Source: Magnetospirillum sp. SS-4
GTDB taxonomy: Bacteria > Pseudomonadota > Alphaproteobacteria > Rhodospirillales > Magnetospirillaceae
Assembly (NCBI RefSeq): GCF_902729425.1
Contig: NZ_CACVCH010000056.1
Coordinates: forward strand, 26,053 to 66,266
Direction of reading: 5' to 3'
Length of the DNA: 40,214 bases
Below are positions 16,062-24,504 of this stretch, one piece after another; within the stretch, counting starts at the first letter, position 1, and every line of letters starts with the position of its first letter. The notes beneath the pieces were generated by a model. The model had not been told where the DNA came from. It did not search any database and worked only from the letters and a program-made list of their open reading frames with translations. Both the position numbers and the translations under genes were made by a program.

Positions 16062-17444
16062 ATGACCCTGTTTACCGACCTTGGCCTTGCCGATCCGCTG
16101 CTCAAGGCGCTGGAGGCCGAAGGCTACACCACGCCGACCCCGATTCAGGAACAGTCCATTCCCCACCTGCTGCAAGGCCGCGACCTGCTGGGCCTCGCCC
16201 AGACCGGCACCGGCAAGACGGCGTCCTTCGCCCTGCCGATTCTCCATCGCCTGGATGAAATCAAGCAGCGCGCCATGCCCAAGAGCGCCCGGGTTCTGGT
16301 CCTGACCCCCACCCGCGAGCTGGCGGTGCAGGTGGGACAGAGCTTCCGCACCTATGGCTCCCATTACCGTCTGCGCCACGCCCTGGTGTTCGGCGGCGTC
16401 GGCATGGTGCCCCAGATCAAGACCATGGCCGGCGGCGTCGACGTGCTGGTGGCCACCCCCGGCCGCCTGCTCGACCTGATGAGCCAGGGCGCCATCCGCC
16501 TCGATTCGGTCGAGGTCCTGGTGCTGGACGAGGCCGACCGCATGCTGGACATGGGCTTCATCCTGCCCATCCGCAAGATCGTCGCCGCCATGCCCAAGTC
16601 GCGCCAGACCGTGCTGTTCTCGGCCACCATGCCCGATTCGATCGTCGGCCTGGCCAACAGCGTGCTGCACCAGCCGGTGCGCGTCGAGGTGACGCCGCCC
16701 TCGACCACCGTCGAACGCATCGAGCAGAAGGTGATGTTCGTCGACCGCGAGAACAAGCGCACCTTGCTGACCGAGATGTTCGCCTGCAAGTCGGTCGAGC
16801 GGGCCCTGGTGTTCACCCGCACCAAGCACGGCGCCAATCGCGTCGCCGAACTGCTGGAAAAGGCCGGCATCCCGGCTGACGCCATTCACGGCAACAAGTC
16901 GCAGGGCGCCCGCCAGAAGGCGCTGGCCGATTTCAAGGACGGCCGCATCCGCGCCCTGGTCGCCACCGACATCGCGGCGCGCGGCATCGACGTCGACGGC
17001 ATCACCCATGTGGTGAATTTCGAGCTGCCCAACGAGCCGGAAAGCTATGTCCACCGCATCGGCCGCACCGCGCGGGCCGGCGCCTCGGGCATCGCCCTGT
17101 CGCTGTGCGACGCCGACGAGGTCGGTTATCTGCGCGACATCGAGAAGACCATCCGCCAGGCGGTGCCGGTGGATTACGAGCACGCCTACCATGCGCCGCA
17201 CATCGCGTCGCGGGGCGCCGGCGGCAAACCCAAGCCCCAGGCCCGCCATGTTCAGCAGCAGGCCAGGCCGCAGCAAGGTCGCGGCAACAATCCTCATGGC
17301 GAGCACGCCCATGGCGGCAAGGCCCGCGACGGCGGCAAGCCGGCCCATGCGGCCGGCCGGCCGGCCCAGAAATCCCAGACCCGCTCGGGTCAGTCGGGCT
17401 TCAAGGGCATGCCCGGTGGCGCCAGCCGCGCCGCCAGGGGCTGA
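16062..17444 (+). CDS. rhlE: DEAD-box ATP-dependent RNA helicase, RhlE type
   Basis: This 460-residue protein shows the full motif set: Q motif [14 protein letters not shown] (21-34), motif I AQTGTGKT (46-53), [12 protein letters not shown] (156-159), SAT (187-189), [12 protein letters not shown] and [10 protein letters not shown]. The last 90 or so residues are a basic, Gly/Ala/Pro/His/Gln-rich tail ([20 protein letters not shown] and on), as in RhlE proteins, for non-specific RNA binding. It would remodel RNA in ribosome assembly and mRNA decay. The start MTLFTDLGL matches the family N-terminus. A strong terminator follows the stop. Confidence 0.93.
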   Translation: MTLFTDLGLADPLLKALEAEGYTTPTPIQEQSIPHLLQGRDLLGLAQTGTGKTASFALPILHRLDEIKQRAMPKSARVLVLTPTRELAVQVGQSFRTYGSHYRLRHALVFGGVGMVPQIKTMAGGVDVLVATPGRLLDLMSQGAIRLDSVEVLVLDEADRMLDMGFILPIRKIVAAMPKSRQTVLFSATMPDSIVGLANSVLHQPVRVEVTPPSTTVERIEQKVMFVDRENKRTLLTEMFACKSVERALVFTRTKHGANRVAELLEKAGIPADAIHGNKSQGARQKALADFKDGRIRALVATDIAARGIDVDGITHVVNFELPNEPESYVHRIGRTARAGASGIALSLCDADEVGYLRDIEKTIRQAVPVDYEHAYHAPHIASRGAGGKPKPQARHVQQQARPQQGRGNNPHGEHAHGGKARDGGKPAHAAGRPAQKSQTRSGQSGFKGMPGGASRAARG

Positions 17445-17458
17445 CCGGCCGACAGTCG

Positions 17459-17495
17459 CGCCCTCCTCCGGTTCGCCGGAGGAGGGCGTTTCCTT
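17459..17495 (+). terminator. Rho-independent terminator of the DEAD-box gene
   Basis: A perfect 13-bp GC-rich stem (17459-17471 with 17476-17488) is closed by a TTCG tetraloop and followed by TTTCCTT. It begins 14 nt after the helicase stop. This is the clearest terminator in the window. Confidence 0.92.
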
Positions 17496-17521
17496 GTGAT
17501 GTGCGGGATAAGGCCAGGGAC

Positions 17522-18196
17522 ATGCGTATCGGCATCGTGGTGGGAATGAAGAGCGAGGCGGCGCTGCTGCCCCCCGGCAGCCGGGTGGCGTGCGCCGGCG
17601 GCATCCCCGCCCGTGCCGAGGCGCTGGCCCGGCGCATGGCCGACGAGGGAGCCGAAGCGCTGGCCAGTATCGGTATCGCCGGCGGGCTTGACCCGTCGCT
17701 CAGCCCCGGCGCCGTCATCGTCGCCGCCGGGGTCGAGACCGCCGACGCCGTGTTCGAAACCGATGCCGCCTGGACCGGACGGCTGTTGGCGCTTTTACCC
17801 CAGGCCCGCCACGGTCTCGTGGCGGGGGCGGACACGGTGGCGGCCAGTCCGGCGGACAAGGCCGCGTTGTTCGGACGCCGGGGCGCCCTGGCGGTGGACA
17901 TGGAAAGCGGCGCAGTGGCGAAGGTGGCGGCCGAACGGCGGCTTCCCTTCGCCGTCATCCGCAGCGTGGCCGACCCTTACGACCGGTCGCTGCCGCCATC
18001 GGCCATGGCCGGGCTGGACGAGGACGGGAGCACCCGGCTGCTGGCGGTGATGGCGGGGCTGCTGCGCCGGCCCGGCGACCTGGGCGGCCTGATCCGGGTC
18101 GGTCTGGACAGCGGCAAGGCCCTGTCAGCCTTGCGAGACGCGCTGAAGATTGTTGGTCCGCCCCTCGGCTTCCAGCCGGGTCAGGTTCTGCGATAG
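17522..18196 (+). CDS. hpnG: Hopanoid-associated nucleoside phosphorylase HpnG
   Basis: This 224-residue protein belongs to the MTA/SAH nucleosidase-phosphorylase fold. It begins MRIGIVVGMKSEAALLP, continues with SIGIAGGLDPSLSPG, and has the catalytic-type block ALAVDMESGAVAKVA with the substrate-contacting Met-Glu. HpnG releases adenine from adenosylhopane to give ribosylhopane on the way to bacteriohopanetetrol. It lies tail-to-tail with hpnH, the enzyme making its substrate, and their last 72 nt overlap. The start is 26 nt beyond the helicase terminator, which leaves little room for a promoter. Confidence 0.88.
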   Translation: MRIGIVVGMKSEAALLPPGSRVACAGGIPARAEALARRMADEGAEALASIGIAGGLDPSLSPGAVIVAAGVETADAVFETDAAWTGRLLALLPQARHGLVAGADTVAASPADKAALFGRRGALAVDMESGAVAKVAAERRLPFAVIRSVADPYDRSLPPSAMAGLDEDGSTRLLAVMAGLLRRPGDLGGLIRVGLDSGKALSALRDALKIVGPPLGFQPGQVLR

Positions 18197-19273
18197 CAGT
18201 GTCTCGTAATTGTTGACGGCGGGGCGCTGGCCCTCCAGCGGCAGGTCGGGGGCCATGGGGCCGTCGGTGCGGGGGCCGAACAGCGCCACCCTGGCCGCCT
18301 TCAGCGGATTGGACAGGGTATCGCTGACGGCGGTGGCCTCGAAGCCGCAATGGACCATGCAATCGGCGCATTTCTCGTACTTGCCGACGCCGTACGAATC
18401 CCAATCGGTCTCTTCCATCAGTTCCTTGTAGGTCTTGGCGTAGCCCTCTCCCAGCAGATAGCAGGGCCGCTGCCAGCCGAACACGTTGCGGGTCGGATTG
18501 CCCCACGGGGTGCACTGATAGGTCTGGTTGCCGGCCAGGAAATCCAGGAACAACGATGATTGGGTGAAGACCCACTTCCGGCCCTTGCCCAGGCTGAACA
18601 GCTTGCGGAACAGGTCCTTGGTGTTGCGGCGGTTGAGGAAGTGCTCGGTATCGGGCGCGCGTTCGTAAGCGTAGCCCGGCGAGATGGTGATGCCCTCGAC
18701 CCCGATGGAATGGGCATAGTCGAAGAATTCGGCCATGCGGCCGGCGTCGGCGTTGTTGAACAAGGTGCAGTTGATATTGACGTTGAAGCCCTTGGCCTTG
18801 GCCAGCTTGATGGCCGCCACCGCCTGATCGAAGGTCCCTTCGCGCGACACCGCCTTGTCGTGATCCTCGCGGTTGCCGTCCAGATGCACCGTCCAGGTGA
18901 AATAGGGGCTGGGCTCGAACAGGTCGATCTTCTTTTCCAGCAGCAGGGCGTTGGTGCACAGATAGACGAACTTCTTGCGGGCGATGGCGCCCTTGACGAT
19001 CTGGTCCATCTCGCGGTGCAGCAGCGGCTCGCCGCCGGCCATCACCACCACCGGGGCCGGGCATTCGTCGATGGAGGCCAGCGCCTCGTCGACCGAGATG
19101 CGCGAGTTCAGGATGGAATCGGGATAATCGATCTTGCCGCAGCCGGCGCAGGTCAGATTGCAGCGGAACAGCGGCTCCATCATCAGCACCAGGGGATAGC
19201 GCTTGGCGCCGGAGAAGTGCTGGCGCATGACGTAAAGGCCGATGCGAAGCGTCTGGAGCAGGGGAACGGCCAC
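18125..19273 (-). CDS. hpnH: Adenosylhopane synthase HpnH (radical SAM)
   Basis: This 382-residue protein has the radical-SAM cluster motif CNLTCAGC (Cys38, Cys42, Cys45) after PLVLMMEPLFR, then VVVMAGGEPLLHREMDQIV and YLCTNALLL. A later Cys-rich segment, YEKCADCMVHCGFEA, is typical of HpnH. The enzyme adds the 5'-deoxyadenosyl group to diploptene to form adenosylhopane, the first step of C35 hopanoid side-chain synthesis. The start is GTG at 19273 and the ribosome site is weak. A good promoter lies about 35 nt upstream, overlapping a palindrome shared with the divergent cytochrome gene. Confidence 0.95.
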   Translation of the reverse strand: MAVPLLQTLRIGLYVMRQHFSGAKRYPLVLMMEPLFRCNLTCAGCGKIDYPDSILNSRISVDEALASIDECPAPVVVMAGGEPLLHREMDQIVKGAIARKKFVYLCTNALLLEKKIDLFEPSPYFTWTVHLDGNREDHDKAVSREGTFDQAVAAIKLAKAKGFNVNINCTLFNNADAGRMAEFFDYAHSIGVEGITISPGYAYERAPDTEHFLNRRNTKDLFRKLFSLGKGRKWVFTQSSLFLDFLAGNQTYQCTPWGNPTRNVFGWQRPCYLLGEGYAKTYKELMEETDWDSYGVGKYEKCADCMVHCGFEATAVSDTLSNPLKAARVALFGPRTDGPMAPDLPLEGQRPAVNNYETLLSQNLTRLEAEGRTNNLQRVSQG

Positions 19274-19306
19274 GGGCGGAACTCTGACTGGCTATGGGGC
19301 GGCGGG

Positions 19307-19345
19307 ACTATACAGGGCGGGCTCGTCCAAGTTCAACACTTGAAC
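19307..19345 (-). promoter_or_regulatory. hpnH promoter overlapped by a palindrome
   Basis: On the minus strand TTGAAC (19331-19336) and TATAGT (19307-19312) are separated by 18 nt, a good sigma-70 pair for hpnH. The -35 is one arm of the palindrome GTTCAA-CAC-TTGAAC (19331-19345), so a regulator bound there would block it. The site lies between divergent hpnH and the cytochrome gene. I cannot name the regulator. Confidence 0.5.
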
Positions 19346-19460
19346 GCGCGGGGATATTCGCCCCGACGGGTGGCGTCCGGCGGATACGGTGAAACCTTCC
19401 CGTGGCCGTCGCCGAATATCGGGAGGATGATCTGTGCCCGGCGAGAGCGAGGAGAGGCGG

Positions 19461-20627
19461 ATGCGGTATGGAATCGGGGCCTGGGGCCTGGCCGTGGCGG
19501 TGGCGGTTTTCGCCCTGGCGTCCCATGCCGATCCGCTTCCCGCCGGGTACTGGCATCAGCCCCTGGCTCCGCAGGGGACGGCGCCATCGTCCTGGTCCGA
19601 ACAGGAACGGTCTCTCAAGCCGGAGGATTGCGGCCTTTGCCATGCCGACAAGCTGGCCGAGTGGCGGACCTCGCTGCATGCCAAGGCGTTCTCTCCCGGT
19701 CTGGTGGGGCAGTTGCTGAGCCTCGACGTCGAGGAGGCGCGATCCTGCATGAACTGTCATGCGCCCCTGGCCGAACAGATGGCCGCGTTCGAGGCGGCCA
19801 GGGCTCGCGGCAAGGGGCATGTGCCCTGGGAACAGGGGCTGGCCGCCGCCGGGAATTCCTGTGGCGGCTGCCATGTCCGGGAGCATCGGCGATTCGGCCC
19901 GTCGCAACGGGATTCCGGCCAGGCCGGCGTCGGCTCGCCCGACGCTCCCCACGGCGGCGTCATCCGCTCGACCGACTTCGAGAAGTCCGACTTCTGCGCC
20001 GTCTGTCATCAGTTTCCCCAGGATCAGGCCATCAACGGCAAACCCCTGGAGAATACCGTGGTGGAATGGCGGGCCAGCCCGGCCGCCGCCGAGGGCAAGA
20101 CCTGCCAGTCCTGTCACATGCCCGGCCGGCGGCACCTTTGGCGCGGCATCCATGATCCCGACATGGTGCGGTCCGGGCTGACGGCCGAGTTCATCGCCGA
20201 TTCCCGGCGGGCACGGTTCCGTCTGACCAGTACCGGGGTGGGGCATGCCTTTCCAACCTATGTGACGCCCAAGGTCGTCATGGCCGGAGTGGCCCTGGAC
20301 GCGGCCGGCCGGCCGGTGGCCGGCACCATGCGCCGGCATGTCATCCAGCGTCGGGTGGAGGTGGTGAACGGCGAGTGGGTCGAGCGCTTCGATACCCGTC
20401 TGTCGCCCGGAGAAACCGCCGTCCTCGACATGCCGTGGCCCGCCGGGGGGCGGGTGCGGTTCTGGCTGGAGGTCCATCCCGACGATTTCTACGACCACGA
20501 CGTCTACGACGGCCTGCTTGCCGGTTTGCCGGGGAAAAGTCCGGCGGCCCGGTTGATCGCCGAGGCCGATGCCCAGGCCGGCCGCAATCGTTTCCGTCTG
20601 TTCGAGACCCTGGTCAGCCGTCCATGA
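19461..20627 (+). CDS. Periplasmic pentaheme cytochrome c
   Basis: This 388-residue protein starts with a signal peptide (about residues 1-23, ending SHA before DPLPAGY) and carries five CxxCH heme sites: CGLCH 57-61, CMNCH 96-100, CGGCH 134-138, CAVCH 179-183 and CQSCH 215-219. The C-terminal 165 residues lack hemes and look beta-rich (FRLTSTGVGHAFPTYVTPKV), as in cytochrome c554-like electron-transfer proteins. GAGGAGAGG precedes the chosen ATG. It likely shuttles electrons in the periplasm; the partner is unknown. Genes for thiol-redox proteins follow on the same strand, consistent with help in keeping heme-site cysteines reduced. Confidence 0.88.
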   Translation: MRYGIGAWGLAVAVAVFALASHADPLPAGYWHQPLAPQGTAPSSWSEQERSLKPEDCGLCHADKLAEWRTSLHAKAFSPGLVGQLLSLDVEEARSCMNCHAPLAEQMAAFEAARARGKGHVPWEQGLAAAGNSCGGCHVREHRRFGPSQRDSGQAGVGSPDAPHGGVIRSTDFEKSDFCAVCHQFPQDQAINGKPLENTVVEWRASPAAAEGKTCQSCHMPGRRHLWRGIHDPDMVRSGLTAEFIADSRRARFRLTSTGVGHAFPTYVTPKVVMAGVALDAAGRPVAGTMRRHVIQRRVEVVNGEWVERFDTRLSPGETAVLDMPWPAGGRVRFWLEVHPDDFYDHDVYDGLLAGLPGKSPAARLIAEADAQAGRNRFRLFETLVSRP

Positions 20628-20745
20628 CCGCCGCGGATCGTGAATCGGTGAAAAATTTCCGGTGCCGGAGAAACCAATGCCGGCTTGCCGGCGAACCTCC
20701 GGTGAAAGCCTCGCCGCATGGCGAAGGGCAAACAAGGAGGTCTCC

Positions 20746-20985
20746 ATGAACAAGCTCACCCGCGCCGTCCTGCTCGCCGCCTCGATGGCGGTATCGTCCG
20801 GCCTGGCCGCCGGCAGTGCCCATGCCCAGGCGGCGAACCCGTGTGCTCCCAAGGCCGCCAATCCGTGCGCGGCCAAGGCCAAGCCCATGAACCCGTGCGC
20901 GACCAAGTCCATGAATCCGTGCGCTCCCAAGGCGGCCAATCCGTGCGCCGCCAAGCCCATGAACCCGTGCGCTCCCAAGAAGTGA
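20746..20985 (+). CDS. Exported protein of NPCA repeats
   Basis: This 79-residue protein has a clear signal peptide (residues 1-27, ending AHA) after a strong AAGGAGG site. The mature part is only repeats: six copies of N-P-C-A with Pro, Ala or Thr next and then Lys, spaced by AA or KPM (for example NPCAPKAA, NPCAAKAKPM, NPCATKSM). Each repeat has one Cys, six in all, with regularly spaced lysines and some Met. The design suggests metal or heme-precursor binding, or a thiol substrate for the exported thioredoxin encoded next. No enzyme motif is present. I know of similar NPC-repeat proteins in Rhodospirillales but no function. Confidence 0.75.
   Translation: MNKLTRAVLLAASMAVSSGLAAGSAHAQAANPCAPKAANPCAAKAKPMNPCATKSMNPCAPKAANPCAAKPMNPCAPKK
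20836..20982 (+). repeat. Tandem NPCA-coding repeats
   Basis: The coding region for the mature NPCA protein consists of six tandem units of about 21 to 30 nt, each beginning with AAYCCGTG (Asn-Pro-Cys) and containing GCxxxCAAG. Two near-identical larger blocks (Ala-Pro-Lys-Ala-Ala type then Ala-Ala-Lys type) suggest expansion by duplication. Confidence 0.8.
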
Positions 20986-20992
20986 CGGATCA

Positions 20993-21026
20993 CGCCATCT
21001 CCGGCGCCCCGGTGCCGGAGATGGCG
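20993..21026 (+). terminator. Strong intercistronic hairpin without T-tract
   Basis: A perfect 13-bp stem (20993-21005 with 21014-21026) with an 8-nt loop lies 8 nt after the NPCA stop and 94 nt before the thioredoxin start. No T-run follows, so it is more likely an mRNA-stabilising or partial termination structure that sets the NPCA message apart from the downstream genes. Confidence 0.5.
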
Positions 21027-21120
21027 GCCGCTGGGGGCCGCGTGGCGTTGGCCGGTGCCGCGTCCGATCCCAGTCGAAATCTGTTCCGGCCGTGCCCCGA
21101 AATCCACGGGAGACCCGATC

Positions 21121-21504
21121 ATGAAGCGTTTCGCCACCCCGCTGTCCGCCCTGTTCGCCGTCATCCTCGCCCTTTCCTCCTGGGCCGCCCAGGCTGGACA
21201 GCCCTATGACGCCAAGGCCTTCGCCGAGGCGCAGGCCGCCGGGAAAAGCATCCTGGTGGACGTCCACGCCCCCTGGTGCCCCACCTGCGTTCAGCAAAAG
21301 CCGATCATTGAGGGATTGGAGAAGGCTCACCCCGCCCTGATGGTGTTCAACGTCGATTTCGACACCGCCAAGGATGCCCTGAGGCAGTTCCGAGTCCAGT
21401 ACCAGAGCACCTTGATCGTCTTCAAGGGCAAGGCCGAGGTCGGGCGCTCCACGGGCGACACCGATCCCCAGGCGATCGGCGCTCTGGTCGCCAGGGCGCT
21501 GTAG
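21121..21504 (+). CDS. Exported thioredoxin-family protein
   Basis: This 127-residue protein has a signal peptide (about residues 1-25, ending AQA) and one thioredoxin domain with active site WCPTC (52-56) after ILVDVHAP, then FNVDFDTAKDALRQFRVQYQ and a cis-Pro-like loop reading YQSTLIVFKG, where the usual Pro is replaced by a Thr-Leu pair. The missing cis-Pro is unusual. GGGAGA precedes the ATG at 21121. It is followed after 5 nt by a CcdA-type protein, which would supply electrons, so it likely works as a periplasmic thiol reductant for cytochrome maturation or for the NPCA protein. Confidence 0.85.
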   Translation: MKRFATPLSALFAVILALSSWAAQAGQPYDAKAFAEAQAAGKSILVDVHAPWCPTCVQQKPIIEGLEKAHPALMVFNVDFDTAKDALRQFRVQYQSTLIVFKGKAEVGRSTGDTDPQAIGALVARAL

Positions 21505-21509
21505 GGATC

Positions 21510-22229
21510 ATGGGCGCCAATCTGGCCTTCGGCTTTCTTGCCGGGTCGCTGTCGACCCTGTCGCCGTGCGTGCTGCCGCTGTTGCCGGTGTTGCTGGGCG
21601 GTGCGTTGCAGCAGCACCGGCTGGCGCCGGTGGCGCTGGCGGCCGGATTGGCGACATCGTTCACCGCCGTCGGGCTGTTTCTCGCCACCCTCGGCTTCGC
21701 CGTGGGAGTGGATGGAAGCGTCATCCGGAGCACGGCGGCCGTGGTCATGATGGCGTTCGGCGCGGTCATGCTCAGTTCCCGCCTGCAACGGGCCATGGTC
21801 GTCCTGGCCGCTCCGCTGACCGGCGGGGCCAACGGCCTGCTGGGACGGATGCCGGGCAATGGCCTGGGCGGGCAGTTCCTGTTGGGAATCCTGCTGGGGG
21901 CGGTGTGGTCGCCTTGCGCCGGCCCCACCCTGGGGGCGGCCATCGGGTTGGCCGCCCAAAGCGGCACCACCGCCCAGGCCGCCCTGATCATGCTGGTGTT
22001 CAGCCTGGGGGCGACCGCTCCCATGCTGGCCCTGGCCTATGGCTCCCGCCAGGCGGTGGCGGCGCGGCGCCACCGCCTGGCCAGTCTGGCGCGGCTAGGA
22101 AAGCCCATCATGGGAGGCGTCCTGCTGGTGATGGGGCTTCTCGTCGTCACGGGGACGGACAAAGCCATCGAGGCCGGGCTGATCGCGGTCATGCCGACAT
22201 GGCTGGTCGCGGCGACGACACGATTCTGA
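21510..22229 (+). CDS. CcdA/DsbD-type transmembrane thiol reductant transporter
   Basis: This 239-residue membrane protein has about six hydrophobic spans and the two conserved redox cysteines of the CcdA family, in LSTLSPCVLPLLPVLLGG (Cys20) and VWSPCAGPTLGAAIG (Cys136). The family passes electrons from cytosolic thioredoxin to periplasmic thiol proteins. It starts 5 nt after the exported thioredoxin gene, its likely partner, forming a split version of DsbD. It may keep heme-binding cysteines of the pentaheme cytochrome reduced. The long hydrophilic loop usual between spans in DsbD is short here. Confidence 0.88.
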   Translation: MGANLAFGFLAGSLSTLSPCVLPLLPVLLGGALQQHRLAPVALAAGLATSFTAVGLFLATLGFAVGVDGSVIRSTAAVVMMAFGAVMLSSRLQRAMVVLAAPLTGGANGLLGRMPGNGLGGQFLLGILLGAVWSPCAGPTLGAAIGLAAQSGTTAQAALIMLVFSLGATAPMLALAYGSRQAVAARRHRLASLARLGKPIMGGVLLVMGLLVVTGTDKAIEAGLIAVMPTWLVAATTRF

Positions 22230-22305
22230 CCCGGAATCCGGCCGTCTCCGAATCCGGTTTTCCTGGCGGGCAATTCTCCCCTATGGCGGGGTGTTTCGGT
22301 TCGGC

Positions 22306-22311
22306 TATGAT
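22306..22311 (+). promoter_or_regulatory. Weak -10-like box before the glycosyltransferase cluster
   Basis: TATGAT occurs 31 nt before the GTG start of the first TPR/GT41 gene. No good -35 sits 16-18 nt upstream. The gap from ccdA is only 112 nt, so the cluster may be read partly from upstream. Confidence 0.25.
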
Positions 22312-22341
22312 GCGCCCGGTTTGACGGGGAGACCGATCCGG

Positions 22342-24471
22342 GTGTCCGATATCACCATCGATCAGGCGCTGACCATGACCGGCGAGCGCCTGCTGGCCGG
22401 CGATCCGGCGGCGGCCGAAGGCCTGGCCGCCGGGGTCGTGGGATTTGCCGTTTCGCTGATTCCCCAGGGGCGCGTCGCCGATTGCGAGGCGATCTTGGAG
22501 CGTCTGCGGGCGATCCTGCCCACCAATGCCGCGACCTTGCTGTATCTGGGCGCTTGCCGCCAGGCGCGGGGCGATCACGCGGCGGCGGAGGCGCTGATCC
22601 GCCGCTCGCTGGTTCTGGCGCCGGACCGGGCCGACGGCTGGACCAATCTGGGGGTGTCGCTGCTGGCCCTGGGCGACACCGATCAGGCGGTCGACTGCTT
22701 TCGCCGCGCCATCCGCCGCGACGGCGCCAATCCCCACGCCCTCAACAATCTTGGCGCCGCCCTGCTGAAGCGGTGCGATTGGGAGGGGGCTTGCGCCGTT
22801 CTCGCCCGTCTGGTGGATCTGGCGCCGGATGTGGTCGAGGGGCGGGTCAATCTGGCCCTGGCCCTGCTGCGCACCGGCGAGTCCGGGCGCGCCGCCGCCC
22901 TGTGCGAGGCGGTGCTGGCCGCCGACGCGGCCAATGTGGACGCCCTGGTCTGTCTGGCCAATGTCCGCAAGACCCAGGGGCGGACCGCCGAGGCCACCGA
23001 GATGCTGCGCCGGGCCGTCGCCATGGGGGGCGGAACCCAGGCCGCCAACACCCTGGCGACCGTCCTGCAATCGGATGGCCGGTTGGGCGAGGCGCTGGAC
23101 ATCTACCGCTCGATCCTGGCGGACGAGCCGGACAATGCCGGGGTGCTGTCGAACCTGGGCAACGCCCTGGCCAATCTGGGCATGGCCGCCGAGGCGGTCG
23201 AGGCCTACCGCGCCTCACTGCGTCTGGCTCCCGACGCCAGGGTGCATGGCAACCTGCTGTTCGTGCTGCATTATCTTGCCGACGCCACCGCCGCCTCGCT
23301 GCTGGCCGAGGCGTGCCGGTGGGACGACGCGCACGGCCGGGTCCCCCGCTGCATGTACCTGAACCGGGGCGACCCCGGCCGGCGGTTGCGAATCGGCTAT
23401 CTGTCGCCGGATTTCCGCCGCCACGCCGCCGGCTTTTTCCTGCTGCCCATGGTGACGGCCCACGATCCCTCGGTGGTCGAGGTGTTTTGCTACCACGATC
23501 ACCCCCAGTCGGACGACCTGACCGATCTGGCCCGCCGGGGGGTCGAGCACTGGCGTTCGGTGTCCGGCCTGGATGACGGCCGTCTGGTCGGGCAGATCCA
23601 GGCAGACGGCATCGACGTCCTGGTCGAATGCGCCGGCCATTCCGCCGGCGGACGGCTGTCCGCCCTGGCCCGCAAGCCCGCTCCCGTCCAGGTGACGACC
23701 CTGCTGGGACATGGCGGCACCACCGGCATGGCCGCCGTCGACTGTATCCTGGCGGACCGGCTTCTGATCCCCGAGGGCGCCGAGGACGGCTTTTGCGAAG
23801 ACGTGGCGCGTCTGCCGGTTTTCGCGCCGTTCCGGCCCGATCCGGCATGGCCGCAACCGTTTCCCCTGGCGGACGGGCCGCCGCTGCTGGCCTGCCTTGG
23901 CAATCCCGCCCGCGTCGGCGACGCGCTGATCGATCTGTGGGGGCGAATCCTCGACCGGCTGCCGGGGGCGCGGCTGCTGCTGAAGCACGGCAACCTGGCG
24001 GAAACCCAGGATGGCGGGCACTGGCGCTCGCGGTTCTCCCGCCTGGGCGGGCGGGTGATCCTGGAAGGCCTTGCCGGCGGGTGGGACGCCAACATGGACG
24101 TCTACGGCCGGATCACGGTGGCGCTGGACACCTTTCCCGCCCACGGCGCCAGTTCGACCCTGATCCCGTTGTGGATGGGGGTGCCGGTGGTCACCCTGGC
24201 CGGCGGGCATAGCGGCCAGCGGTTCGGCGTCTCGATTCTGGGGGCGGCGGGGCTGGCCGATCTGGTGGCCTCCAACCCGGAAGAATATGTGGACAAGGTG
24301 GTTGATTTGGCACAAAACCGCTTGCGGCTGGCGGCGTTGCGGACCAGCCTCCGGGACCGGCTGGCGTCGGGTCCGGCCTGCGATGCCCGAGGCTTCGCCC
24401 GGGCCGCCGAGAGCACTTACGTTTCCCTCTGGCGGCGCTGGTGCGAGACCGGCGACGGCATGGCGGACTGA
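22342..24471 (+). CDS. TPR-GT41 glycosyltransferase 1
   Basis: This 709-residue soluble protein has about seven TPR repeats (residues 45-335; ADGWTNLGVSLLALGDTDQA is typical) and a GT41 catalytic region from about 345 (RRLRIGYLSPDFRRHAAGFF). GT41 enzymes are O-GlcNAc-transferase-like and glycosylate Ser/Thr of proteins, with the TPRs choosing the target. GTG at 22342 is chosen because GGGGAGA precedes it. Donor-site changes: the loop reads GHGGTTG, the Lys that contacts UDP in human OGT is Arg524 (NPARVG), and the ribose-binding acid is Ile (ASSTLIPLWMG). First gene of a six-gene run. Whether it uses UDP-GlcNAc is open. Confidence 0.85.
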   Translation: MSDITIDQALTMTGERLLAGDPAAAEGLAAGVVGFAVSLIPQGRVADCEAILERLRAILPTNAATLLYLGACRQARGDHAAAEALIRRSLVLAPDRADGWTNLGVSLLALGDTDQAVDCFRRAIRRDGANPHALNNLGAALLKRCDWEGACAVLARLVDLAPDVVEGRVNLALALLRTGESGRAAALCEAVLAADAANVDALVCLANVRKTQGRTAEATEMLRRAVAMGGGTQAANTLATVLQSDGRLGEALDIYRSILADEPDNAGVLSNLGNALANLGMAAEAVEAYRASLRLAPDARVHGNLLFVLHYLADATAASLLAEACRWDDAHGRVPRCMYLNRGDPGRRLRIGYLSPDFRRHAAGFFLLPMVTAHDPSVVEVFCYHDHPQSDDLTDLARRGVEHWRSVSGLDDGRLVGQIQADGIDVLVECAGHSAGGRLSALARKPAPVQVTTLLGHGGTTGMAAVDCILADRLLIPEGAEDGFCEDVARLPVFAPFRPDPAWPQPFPLADGPPLLACLGNPARVGDALIDLWGRILDRLPGARLLLKHGNLAETQDGGHWRSRFSRLGGRVILEGLAGGWDANMDVYGRITVALDTFPAHGASSTLIPLWMGVPVVTLAGGHSGQRFGVSILGAAGLADLVASNPEEYVDKVVDLAQNRLRLAALRTSLRDRLASGPACDARGFARAAESTYVSLWRRWCETGDGMAD

Positions 24472-24504
24472 CATCCACCCCCAGCATCACGGACGTTTCT
24501 CACC

